A stretch of DNA of 64,000 nucleotides, from contig NZ_JACVXB010000005.1 of NCBI RefSeq assembly GCF_014596945.1, positions 168,447 to 232,446 of the forward strand, given 5' to 3'. This stretch comes from Aestuariibaculum sediminum. Its GTDB lineage: Bacteria; Bacteroidota; Bacteroidia; Flavobacteriales; Flavobacteriaceae. Of the stretch, positions 1 to 8,639 are shown in pieces. The notes under the pieces were generated by a model. The model made no database searches. It saw only the letters and a program-made list of their open reading frames with translations, and was not told the DNA's origin. A program made the position numbers and the translations under genes. Each line of letters starts with the position of its first letter. Position 1 is the first letter of the stretch.

Positions 1-15
1 GTATCTTCCCAAAAC

Positions 16-29
16 CGGCTGCAAATATA
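16..29 (-). promoter_or_regulatory. Outward-facing promoter at left edge
   Basis: Reading leftwards, the box TATATTTG (29 to 22) matches the Bacteroidota -7 consensus TAnnTTTG. A TTG lies about 20 bp further upstream. The 14-mer CGGCTGCAAATATA here recurs exactly at 63364-63377, upstream of the tRNA-Gly/Leu operon. It probably drives a gene or stable RNA lying left of the window. Confidence 0.5.
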
Positions 30-147
30 TCACAGATTATTATATTAAACAACACAAATTTCATGCATTTTAAAAAAAATATTCAAAACCATAATTAACA
101 ACAGTTTAGAAATTCATTTTTTTCAACTTTGCCCAATTCCTCACCTC

Positions 148-963
148 TTAAAACCTGCGATCACCACGACGCTCTCTAAATTGCGCCCTCATTTCTTCGG
201 TTTTCTTAATTTTTAAGGCATCAAACTCTTCTCGTGTAATTTCTTTTCCCTTTGATGGTTTTTCTAAATCTATTCCTTCCGGAGGATTCATTACTATTTT
301 ATTGCAGTATAAAGTTTTATTCTCTTCTGTTATTTCTAGAATTAAACCTGGTAACCCCCAATAATCACCTGGCCCCATATTTACCGGTAATTGCAAGGTA
401 TACCACGCCTCAACCTCAACTTCCTTCATTTCTTTAGGCTCTTCACCTTCAGAGTTTCTTCTAAAACTTTCGAACCCGATGTTAGGCATCATACGTTTTG
501 CTGTAGCTTTTAAACATATATAATCGCCAATTTTCTTCGATTCATTGGTCATTTTCCATTCCAATTTTGGCAATTCATCTTTTATCAAAAATTGTTTTCC
601 AAAAAACTCTTGATCCTGAACCAATAAATTTTCTTTTGTATTCTTGTATTTAGGGCCGTTATTAAAACTATTCATCATACCCCGCCAACGATTACCTTCA
701 GATGATTCATTTTCCACCTGCCTATACATAGATTCGGTTTGATTAAACATTAATGTATAAGATTTATCTAGCATGTTTTTCATGCGCTCTACAATACGTT
801 TTTGTCGCTCCGGATCCATATTACCATCACCAAAACGAGTAGGATCTATACTTGTACTGGACGAATAATAAGCGATGGCTTGAAAATCTTTTTGCGCCAT
901 AGACTTTTGCATGAACACTAAGGCCAACCCAAGAAATATAATTTTTAAATGATTCTTTTTCAT
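148..963 (-). CDS. GLPGLI family secreted protein
   Basis: This 271-residue protein begins with a signal peptide (MKKNHLKIIFLGLALVFM, ending near MAQ). It carries the family-defining stretch WGLPGLILEI near residue 205, followed by a short C-terminal part rich in charged residues. GLPGLI proteins are small secreted or periplasmic proteins found almost only in Bacteroidota, often in several copies per genome. Their function is unknown; an envelope role is the usual guess. The gene stands alone, with its stop at 148 and about 240 bp of non-coding DNA before the divergent gene at 1202. Family assignment is firm; role is not. Confidence 0.9.
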   Translation of the reverse strand: MKKNHLKIIFLGLALVFMQKSMAQKDFQAIAYYSSSTSIDPTRFGDGNMDPERQKRIVERMKNMLDKSYTLMFNQTESMYRQVENESSEGNRWRGMMNSFNNGPKYKNTKENLLVQDQEFFGKQFLIKDELPKLEWKMTNESKKIGDYICLKATAKRMMPNIGFESFRRNSEGEEPKEMKEVEVEAWYTLQLPVNMGPGDYWGLPGLILEITEENKTLYCNKIVMNPPEGIDLEKPSKGKEITREEFDALKIKKTEEMRAQFRERRGDRRF

Positions 964-1201
964 ACGTTACTATTGAATTAGGTTTTTTAGTAAGACATTA
1001 AATATAGAATTAAGTTTAATCGAACTGTGTTAAATTATCCCTAAACTATGTGGCTAGTTATTTATCTTCAAACCAGTAGCTGTTATAATTTATAGAAAAA
1101 CTTACCTTTTTTTGTATTTTTACTCTCCACACAAAATTAAACATGGTAAATACGCGCCATCAATTGTAATATTTACCAAACTACTAAACAATAAACATTA
1201 A

Positions 1202-1990
1202 ATGAAACACCTCAAATACCTGCTCACCTTTATAACGCTATCGACATTTTCACAAGAATTTATTAATTCATCATTTATTAAAGAGATACCTTTAGAAGCC
1301 GACAGATTTATTGGTGTAAGTAATTTTGAAGACACCTATTATATATATGACAATGTGCTTTTTAAAAAAGCTAAAAACTCCAAAGGCATTGATGTAGGCT
1401 ATAATAATTTCCAGTTAGGAAACATTACCTCTGTGAACACATTTAATCCTTTAAAAATAAACTTATTCTACAAAGATTTCAATACGGTAATAATTCTTGA
1501 TAATCGTATGGCTGAAATATACAAGATTGATTTTAATAGTTTAAAAGAACAAAAATATGTTACCCATGTTTCAACTGGTTTCGATAACACGATATGGGTA
1601 TTTAACCAAAACACGCAACAGCTGGAATTATTCGATTATAAAACACTTACAACACGCGTAAAATCGACTCCTATACAAAGTCCTGTTTTAGATATTAAAA
1701 GCAACTACAATACGTGCTGGGTTTTAACCGAAGCGCATTTATATGTTTACAATTATTTTGGAAGCCTCATAAAAAAAATTAACAACCAAGGCTTCAGTAT
1801 CTTGCAACAAAGCAACGAAAATATAACTTTAAAGAAAGACAATGCTCTATTTTATTTGGAGCATGAATCAGATGAAATTATTCCTGTTAAATTACCAAAT
1901 TTGTTAATAAATGAGTTTTATGTAACCAATGAAACCTTGTATATTTACAACAACGAAACCCTACACGAATACCATTTAAAAATCAACTAA
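1202..1990 (+). CDS. Secreted beta-propeller-like protein of unknown function
   Basis: The product has 262 residues with a short signal peptide (MKHLKYLLTFITLSTFSQ). The rest is a run of short beta-strand-like segments with recurring aromatic/asparagine turns, such as DTYYIYDN, TIWVFNQNTQ and HLYVYNYFG, which resembles a propeller. No catalytic motif is visible. Its stop lies only 4 bp before the deoxynucleoside kinase start, so the two are almost certainly co-transcribed. The pairing gives no functional clue, because one product is exported and the other cytosolic. I do not recognise a named family. Confidence 0.8.
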   Translation: MKHLKYLLTFITLSTFSQEFINSSFIKEIPLEADRFIGVSNFEDTYYIYDNVLFKKAKNSKGIDVGYNNFQLGNITSVNTFNPLKINLFYKDFNTVIILDNRMAEIYKIDFNSLKEQKYVTHVSTGFDNTIWVFNQNTQQLELFDYKTLTTRVKSTPIQSPVLDIKSNYNTCWVLTEAHLYVYNYFGSLIKKINNQGFSILQQSNENITLKKDNALFYLEHESDEIIPVKLPNLLINEFYVTNETLYIYNNETLHEYHLKIN

Positions 1991-1994
1991 AGTT

Positions 1995-2609
1995 ATGCAT
2001 ATAGCTATTGCCGGAAATATTGGCGCTGGAAAAACCACACTTACAAAATTACTTGCAAAACACTACCATTGGGAAGCACAACTAGAAGATGTTGTAGACA
2101 ACCCCTATTTAGACGATTTTTATAACCAAATGGAACGCTGGAGTTTCAACTTACAAGTATACTTTTTAAACAGTCGTTTCCGTCAAATATTACAAATTCG
2201 TGAAAGCGGAAAAGATATTATACAAGACCGAACCATATACGAAGATGCACATATTTTTGCGCCTAATCTTCATGCTATGGGCTTAATGACAAATCGTGAT
2301 TTTGAAAATTACCGTTCGCTTTTCGATTTAATGGAATCCTTAGTTCAGGGCCCCGATATTTTAATATACTTAAGAAGCTCTATTCCTAATTTAGTATCTC
2401 AAATCCAAAAACGTGGTCGCGAATACGAAAACTCTATCAGCATTGACTATTTAAGTCGATTAAACGAACGCTATGAAGCCTGGATACACGGTTATAACAA
2501 AGGCAAATTATTAATAATTGATGTCGACAAATTAGACTTTGTATCGAACCCTGAAGACTTAGGGCATGTTATAAACACTATTGATGCCGAAATAAACGGT
2601 TTATTTTAG
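1995..2609 (+). CDS. Deoxynucleoside kinase
   Basis: This 204-residue cytosolic kinase phosphorylates deoxynucleosides for dNTP salvage. The P-loop GNIGAGKTT is at residues 7-15, and the DRTIYEDAHIF segment (about residue 78) is the DRS-type motif of the dCK/dGK family. The C-terminal arginine-rich lid is QKRGREYE. Length and motifs match bacterial deoxyadenosine/deoxyguanosine kinases; the exact substrate cannot be read from sequence. It is the second gene of a two-gene unit, starting 4 bp after the secreted propeller-like protein. It complements the nucleoside transporter and thymidylate genes near 24-28 kb. Confidence 0.92.
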   Translation: MHIAIAGNIGAGKTTLTKLLAKHYHWEAQLEDVVDNPYLDDFYNQMERWSFNLQVYFLNSRFRQILQIRESGKDIIQDRTIYEDAHIFAPNLHAMGLMTNRDFENYRSLFDLMESLVQGPDILIYLRSSIPNLVSQIQKRGREYENSISIDYLSRLNERYEAWIHGYNKGKLLIIDVDKLDFVSNPEDLGHVINTIDAEINGLF

Positions 2610-2725
2610 ACAACACTTCAAACCAATTATCTACTAACTATTAAGGTTTTAACATTTAATTACCATTTTTAACGTTAGCGAATTAATATTTTCGTGGCTT
2701 ATTAAACACTCGATTAATTTAACCC

Positions 2726-5257
2726 ATGAAAAAAATTACACTAATGGTTTTGTTTGCTTTAATAGCAAACATTGCTAGGGCTCAGGATCAGACTGAAAAA
2801 ATAACTCCAACGCCCAATTACAAATTAGCCACCAAGTTTTCACCACGAAATCTTGCCAAAATGGTACATTCAACAAAAGTGAGCCCGCATTGGCTGGAGA
2901 ACGGCAATCGCTTTTGGTACCAATACAAGACAACCGAAGGCTCAAATTATTACATTGTTGATGCCGACAAAAAAACCAAAAAGAAACTCTTCGATAATGC
3001 TAAAATGGCCAAATGGTTAACCGAGATTACAAAAGACCCTTACGATGCGAAGCATTTACCTCGATTTAATTTTGAATTTGTTGACAACGATACTGCAATA
3101 CGTTTCAAGATAACCTCAAATGAAGAGGTTGAAGTTGTTGAAGAGGAAAAACAAACAAAAAACACAGACACCACGCAAACAGACTCTTTAAAATCTAAAA
3201 AAGAAATAAAGAAAGCTCCAAAAATGGAGAAGAAAAAATACTATTTAGAATACAAATTAGGAGCTAATGGTTTAACAATTTTAGAAAACGAAAAAGACAA
3301 AAAAGAACCATGGAAAAAATGGGCTAATGTCGCTCCGGATAGTACAGTGGTTTTATATTCAAAAAACCACAATTTGTATTGGATGGACAAAGAAAACTTT
3401 CTAAAAATAGTTAAAAACCCAAAAGATACGACAGTAGTAGAACACCAGTGGACCACCGATGGTGTTAGATATTATGGTTATGGAGGCAGCGACAAGGAAG
3501 AAAGCAATCCAACAAAACCAACAGACACGACCAAAAAGGAAGCTATTTCTGGTTATTGGTCGCACAACTCGAAAAAATTTATTTTCAAGAGAAACGATTC
3601 CAGACACATAAAAGATTTATGGGTAATCAACTCGGTTGCCAAAGGACGACCAACACTAGAAACCTACAAATATCACATGGCTGGCGAGCCTGAATTTTAT
3701 AAAAGCAAATTGTTAATTTTCGACATAGCTTCTAAAGATATTACAACAGTACAAACCGATAGCACGACGCAGCAAACCCTTGCCGTTTATTCCCATAAAT
3801 ACAAGAAGAACGATAAATCGGAACATAAACCTCGATTATTGTTATCTAAAAAAGATAAAATTTATTTTAGTTCGGTAAGTCGCGACCGAAAAAAGCTTGA
3901 CATTCACGTCGCCGATATAAACACAGGAGAAGTAAAAACCTTAATTGAAGATCATTTTAACACATTTGTAGATAAAAAAGATATTGTTTTACTAAATAAC
4001 GAATCTGAAATACTACACTGGTCGGAACGTGACGGATGGGCACATTTTTATTTATATGATGCCAGCGGTAAATTAAAAAACCAAGTAACCACAGGAGAAT
4101 TTCATGTTGAAAATTTCCTGGGAATTGATGAAAATACGCGTCAAATATTCTTTACCGCCACAGGAGTCAATAAAGATGAAGATCCTTACTACGAACATTT
4201 ATACAAAGTAAATCTTAACGGCAGTGGCCTTAAATGTTTAAACGAAGGCGACTATAACACAGAAATCGACTTATCTGCATCTAACCAATACTTTGTTAGC
4301 AACTACTCTAGGGTAAATACGGTGCCAAAATCGGAACTTAGAAATAGTAACGGATCGGTTATTTTGAATTTAGAAGAAGCCGATTTATCGCAACTTATGG
4401 CTTCAGGATACAAATTCCCAGAGCCCTTTAAGGTAAAAGCTGCCGACGGCATTACCGATTTATACGGGGTTATATACAAACCTTTCGATTTCGATGAAAC
4501 CAAAACCTATCCAATTCTGGAATATGTTTATCCAGGACCTCAAACCGAAGCAGTAAACAAATCTTTTTCAGTTAGCATGCATAATACCGACCGTATGGCT
4601 CAAGTAGGGTTTATTGTAATTACCGTTGGAAATCGTGGTGGACACCCATCACGTTCAAAATGGTATCACACCTATGGTTACGGCAATTTAAGAGATTATG
4701 GCTTGGAAGATAAGAAATACGTAGCCGAGCAGTTAGCCGACCAATACAGCTACATCGATATCGACAAAGTTGGTATATACGGTCACTCTGGAGGTGGATT
4801 TATGTCTACTGCTGCCATGCTGGTATACCCTGACTTTTTTAAAGTAGCTGTATCTTCTGCAGGTAATCACGACAACACCATTTACAACAGTTGGTGGAGT
4901 GAAACGCATCATGGTATTAAAGAAGTAAAAGGAAAAGGCGACAACATTTCTTTTAAATACGACATAGACAAAAATCAGTCGTTGGCCAGAAATCTTAAGG
5001 GTAAACTCATGCTTGTAACAGGTGATATTGACAATAATGTACACCCCGCCTCGACCATTCGTGTTGCTGATGCTTTAATAAAAGCAAATAAAAGATTCGA
5101 TTTTATGATTATGCCAGGACAGCGTCATGGCTTTAGCTATATGTATGAATATTTCTTTTGGTTAAAAGCCGACTATTTCAGCAAACATTTATTAGGCGTT
5201 GAAGTTACTGATACAGACATAAAAGAGATTAACATCGACATACCCAGAAAACGTTAA
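2726..5257 (+). CDS. S9 family peptidase (dipeptidyl peptidase IV-like)
   Basis: An exported serine peptidase of 843 residues with a signal peptide ending near residue 19 (IANIARAQ). A DPP IV-type beta-propeller precedes a C-terminal alpha/beta-hydrolase domain. The nucleophile is S688 in GHSGGG. The likely acid is D769 in TGDIDNNVHP and the base H801 in GQRHGF, giving the S9B order Ser-Asp-His. Such enzymes clip dipeptides, often Xaa-Pro, from peptides in the periplasm. A lysine/glutamate-rich insertion at about residues 130-170 interrupts the propeller and looks like a flexible low-complexity linker. It is monocistronic and ends in a strong hairpin terminator at 5288-5325. Confidence 0.93.
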   Translation: MKKITLMVLFALIANIARAQDQTEKITPTPNYKLATKFSPRNLAKMVHSTKVSPHWLENGNRFWYQYKTTEGSNYYIVDADKKTKKKLFDNAKMAKWLTEITKDPYDAKHLPRFNFEFVDNDTAIRFKITSNEEVEVVEEEKQTKNTDTTQTDSLKSKKEIKKAPKMEKKKYYLEYKLGANGLTILENEKDKKEPWKKWANVAPDSTVVLYSKNHNLYWMDKENFLKIVKNPKDTTVVEHQWTTDGVRYYGYGGSDKEESNPTKPTDTTKKEAISGYWSHNSKKFIFKRNDSRHIKDLWVINSVAKGRPTLETYKYHMAGEPEFYKSKLLIFDIASKDITTVQTDSTTQQTLAVYSHKYKKNDKSEHKPRLLLSKKDKIYFSSVSRDRKKLDIHVADINTGEVKTLIEDHFNTFVDKKDIVLLNNESEILHWSERDGWAHFYLYDASGKLKNQVTTGEFHVENFLGIDENTRQIFFTATGVNKDEDPYYEHLYKVNLNGSGLKCLNEGDYNTEIDLSASNQYFVSNYSRVNTVPKSELRNSNGSVILNLEEADLSQLMASGYKFPEPFKVKAADGITDLYGVIYKPFDFDETKTYPILEYVYPGPQTEAVNKSFSVSMHNTDRMAQVGFIVITVGNRGGHPSRSKWYHTYGYGNLRDYGLEDKKYVAEQLADQYSYIDIDKVGIYGHSGGGFMSTAAMLVYPDFFKVAVSSAGNHDNTIYNSWWSETHHGIKEVKGKGDNISFKYDIDKNQSLARNLKGKLMLVTGDIDNNVHPASTIRVADALIKANKRFDFMIMPGQRHGFSYMYEYFFWLKADYFSKHLLGVEVTDTDIKEINIDIPRKR

Positions 5258-5287
5258 AACTCACCAATTCTTAAGGTGAAAATATAT

Positions 5288-5325
5288 AAAAAAAAGCCAC
5301 ACCTAAAAAGGTGTGGCTTTTTTTT
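5288..5325. terminator. Bidirectional intrinsic terminator
   Basis: A perfect 12-bp stem (AAAGCCACACCT / AGGTGTGGCTTT) with an AAAA loop is flanked by an A-run on the left and a T-run on the right. It serves the converging S9 peptidase gene (+) and pyrophosphatase gene (-). Confidence 0.93.
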
Positions 5326-5344
5326 ATATAATTAAGATTACAAA

Positions 5345-7732
5345 TTAACCTTCAGCTTCAATTTCAATCTCTTTACTTATTTTTTTTACATGAATAGCTT
5401 GTGCTTCATTATTAGATAACTCGTCGATACTGGCTTGAACCTGAGCTTCACTTCCTTCGAAAGTTTCATAAGTTGTCGATGTTTCACCATTTGAAGTCGA
5501 CACAGTAGTTACTATAGCTTTAACAGTACCATCTTCGTTATCCGTCATACTCACATTTATTTCTTTTGCTGCATCTAATTGGTTTTCAGCGTAAGCGGTA
5601 TCACCATCTAATGATAACGCAATACTAGGAGCAATAACCAATGCAACAACACTCATCAGTTTTAATAAAATATTTAATGACGGGCCAGATGTATCTTTAA
5701 ACGGGTCTCCTACAGTATCACCTACTACAGCAGCCTTATGTGCATCACTTCCTTTTCTTCCTTGCTCTTCAATAGTCTTTTTAGCATTATCCCATGCGCC
5801 ACCAGCATTGGACTGGAAAATGGCCATAAGCACACCACAAGTGGTTACACCTGCCAATAAACCTCCAAGCATTTCGGCTCCTCCAATAAAACCAACAGCT
5901 ACAGGTACAGCAATAGCTAGTAAACCAGGTAAAACCATTTCTTTAATTGAGGCTTGGGTTGAAATAGCCACACATTTTTCGTATTCTGCCAAACCATCGG
6001 CTTCATCAAATATTTTTCTATCAGCTTCAGAAGCCTTAGTCATATCTGAATCGTATTTACGCATCACTTCTAATGCCGCTTTCAATTGAGGAATATCTCT
6101 AAACTGACGACGCACCTCTTCAATCATAGCCATAGCCGCACGCCCTACAGCATTCATTGATAACGCTGAAAACACAAATGGCAACATACCACCAACTAAT
6201 AATCCCGCCATAATATCTGGCTGAGATACATCGATAGCAGTAACATTTGCCGTTTCCATAAACGCCGCAAATAAAGCTAATGCCGTTAAAGCTGCGGAAG
6301 CGATAGCAAATCCCTTTCCAATAGCTGCAGTTGTATTACCCACAGCATCTAATTTATCGGTACGTTCACGTACTTCGCTAGGTAATTCAGCCATCTCGGC
6401 AATACCTCCAGCATTATCTGAAATTGGCCCGTATGCATCTACTGCAAGCTGAATTCCTGTATTGGCTAACATACCAACGGCTGCAATAGCAATACCATAT
6501 AACCCCGCAAAATAATGTGCCACTAAAATTGCTGCAGCAATTAAAAGTATAGGTATCATGGTAGACATCATACCTATACCTAAACCAGCAATAATGTTGG
6601 TTGCCGACCCTGTTTCAGATTGCCTAACAATAGAATTTACTGGTTTTTTACCCGTTCCTGTATAATACTCTGTTACTTTACCTACTAGTAATCCAGCAAC
6701 TAATCCTGCGATAGTAGCCCAAAACACACCCATGGCTGTATATTCTATACCTTTAAACACATACGATTCTGGTAAAAGGGCATTAATTATAAAATACGAC
6801 GCCACAACCATTAGGCCCGCAGAGCCAAACTCACCAATATTTAATGCTGATTGTGGATTACCTCCCTCTTTTACTTTCACAAAAAAGGTCCCTATAATTG
6901 ACATTAAAATTCCAATAGCAGCCAATACCAAAGGTAAATACACAGCACCAAGGCCATTAAAATCGGTTGTTGTTATTAAAGCCCCAAGAACCATAGTACC
7001 TATAATAGATCCTACATACGATTCGAATAAATCGGCCCCCATTCCAGCTACATCACCCACATTATCACCTACATTATCGGCAATAGTTGCAGGATTCAAA
7101 GGATGATCTTCTGGAATACCAGCTTCAACCTTACCTACTAAATCGGCGCCCACATCGGCAGCTTTGGTATAAATACCTCCACCAACACGCGCAAATAATG
7201 CGATAGATGAAGCTCCAAGTGAAAAGCCTGAAAGTACATTAAGCACTTCATTTATACCCCAGCCCATTTCGCTGTAAATCAAAAATAAGCCACTTAATCC
7301 TAGTACACCAAGCCCTACTACACCTAAGCCCATTACAGCACCTCCTGCAAAGGCTACTTCAAGCGCTTTACCTAAGGACGTTCTTGCTGCACTCGTTGTT
7401 CTTACATTTGCTTTAGTAGCTACTTTCATACCTATAAAACCGGCCATAGCAGAGCAAATGGCTCCGACAATAAATGAAACTGCAACCATGCCATTGGAGC
7501 CTTCTTCAGAGCTTCCTTTAAAGAAAAGCAAAATGGCAACTGCAATAACAAATACTGATAATATTTTATATTCAGCTTTGAGAAAAGACATAGCCCCATC
7601 GGCTATATTTTTGGCGATTTTAATCATTTTTTCATTGCCCTGATCCTGTTTCGAGACCCAGGCACTTTTAATAAATACAAATACTAATGCCAATACCCCA
7701 AAAAGCGGTAGAAAGTTCACTATTAATTCCAT
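5345..7732 (-). CDS. hppA: Membrane-bound ion-translocating pyrophosphatase
   Basis: This 795-residue integral membrane protein with many transmembrane helices couples pyrophosphate hydrolysis to H+ or Na+ export. Family signatures seen include the acidic [11 protein letters not shown] loop, [21 protein letters not shown], and [18 protein letters not shown] near the end. The [10 protein letters not shown] segment has Ala where K+-independent enzymes carry Lys, so this is predicted to be a K+-dependent type; H+ versus Na+ specificity is not decidable by eye. After the last membrane span there is a soluble tail of about 80 residues (from [11 protein letters not shown]), longer than in most family members. 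The soluble pyrophosphatase gene follows upstream on the same strand but has its own terminator. Confidence 0.95.
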   Translation of the reverse strand: MELIVNFLPLFGVLALVFVFIKSAWVSKQDQGNEKMIKIAKNIADGAMSFLKAEYKILSVFVIAVAILLFFKGSSEEGSNGMVAVSFIVGAICSAMAGFIGMKVATKANVRTTSAARTSLGKALEVAFAGGAVMGLGVVGLGVLGLSGLFLIYSEMGWGINEVLNVLSGFSLGASSIALFARVGGGIYTKAADVGADLVGKVEAGIPEDHPLNPATIADNVGDNVGDVAGMGADLFESYVGSIIGTMVLGALITTTDFNGLGAVYLPLVLAAIGILMSIIGTFFVKVKEGGNPQSALNIGEFGSAGLMVVASYFIINALLPESYVFKGIEYTAMGVFWATIAGLVAGLLVGKVTEYYTGTGKKPVNSIVRQSETGSATNIIAGLGIGMMSTMIPILLIAAAILVAHYFAGLYGIAIAAVGMLANTGIQLAVDAYGPISDNAGGIAEMAELPSEVRERTDKLDAVGNTTAAIGKGFAIASAALTALALFAAFMETANVTAIDVSQPDIMAGLLVGGMLPFVFSALSMNAVGRAAMAMIEEVRRQFRDIPQLKAALEVMRKYDSDMTKASEADRKIFDEADGLAEYEKCVAISTQASIKEMVLPGLLAIAVPVAVGFIGGAEMLGGLLAGVTTCGVLMAIFQSNAGGAWDNAKKTIEEQGRKGSDAHKAAVVGDTVGDPFKDTSGPSLNILLKLMSVVALVIAPSIALSLDGDTAYAENQLDAAKEINVSMTDNEDGTVKAIVTTVSTSNGETSTTYETFEGSEAQVQASIDELSNNEAQAIHVKKISKEIEIEAEG

Positions 7733-7798
7733 ATTAGTTCGTTGGTTTTAGTTAATAAAAATTTTTAATTCCGCTAAAAATAGGAAAATATAAGTGAT

Positions 7799-7828
7799 AA
7801 AAAAAGCCACCTTTAATTAAAGATGGCT
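7799..7828 (-). terminator. Intrinsic terminator of ppa
   Basis: Read on the minus strand, a 9-bp stem with one G-T pair (GCCATCTTT / AAAGGTGGC, loop AATT) is followed by a run of seven T. It lies 37 bp after the ppa stop and before the hppA start region, so the two pyrophosphatase genes are separate transcription units. Confidence 0.8.
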
Positions 7829-7864
7829 CATATAATGATAGGAAATATTATTAATCTAATAATA

Positions 7865-8389
7865 CTAGATAGTAAACGTTCTCTTTTTCTTATGATCGCT
7901 TTCCTCGTAACGTTTTACACACTCGTGATAAATTCTAACGGCATCTTCGGCATTACCCCATCCACCTGTATCTACTTTCTTTTTTTCTAAATCTTTGTAA
8001 ACCTGAAAAAAGTGCTCAATTTCTTTTAATCTGTGCGGATTTAAATCACTGATATCCATCTTTTTACTCCAAATCGGATCAGATACAGGTACACAAATAA
8101 CTTTTTCATCCGGCCCTTTTTCGTCGGTCATGTAAAACACACCAATTGGTCTAACTTCCATAACCACCATTGGATATGTTGGCTGATGTCCTAATACTAA
8201 AACATCTAAAGGATCTTGATCTAATGCTAAAGTTTCTGGAATAAAACCGTAATCACCAGGATACATCATAGATGAAAACAACATGCGATCAAATCGGATT
8301 TTGTGTAATGTAAAATCGTACTCGTATTTATTTCTACTTCCCTTAGGGATTTCAATTAAAACATCAAATGTTACTTGCTCGTTACTCAT
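7865..8389 (-). CDS. ppa: Inorganic pyrophosphatase, family I
   Basis: This 174-residue cytosolic enzyme hydrolyses pyrophosphate to phosphate with Mg2+. The family I signature DQDPLDVLVLG is present at about residues 62-72. The upstream GDYGFIPET block and the downstream DPIWSKKMDISDLNPHRLKEIEHFF region are typical. Length matches bacterial family I enzymes. It sits next to the membrane-bound pyrophosphatase on the same strand, so both ways of using pyrophosphate are encoded side by side but with separate terminators. Confidence 0.96.
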   Translation of the reverse strand: MSNEQVTFDVLIEIPKGSRNKYEYDFTLHKIRFDRMLFSSMMYPGDYGFIPETLALDQDPLDVLVLGHQPTYPMVVMEVRPIGVFYMTDEKGPDEKVICVPVSDPIWSKKMDISDLNPHRLKEIEHFFQVYKDLEKKKVDTGGWGNAEDAVRIYHECVKRYEESDHKKKRTFTI

Positions 8390-8639
8390 TATAATTCGTA
8401 TTTAGTCGTGCAAATGTACTGAACACTGATGCATTAAGCAACAATTCGTTAGTATTTATAATGATAATTTAAACTAAAACGTTTGAACTCTTTTTCTTAT
8501 AGAATTCAATATTTTATTCATGAATATAATCTCATAATAATAGTTTATAAATTTTTGTAATAATTGCTTTTCAAATCATTACTAAACAACTAAAACAATT
8601 CATTATATTGTAGTTTCATTGTGACTAATTTAAATTATT

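Noticed and set aside
6732..7106. 124-codon plus-strand frame inside hppA
   Set aside because: It is a shadow of the biased hppA coding sequence; the minus-strand gene is complete and conserved. The same applies to 5808-6089, 13183-13407, 21323-21505 and similar frames.
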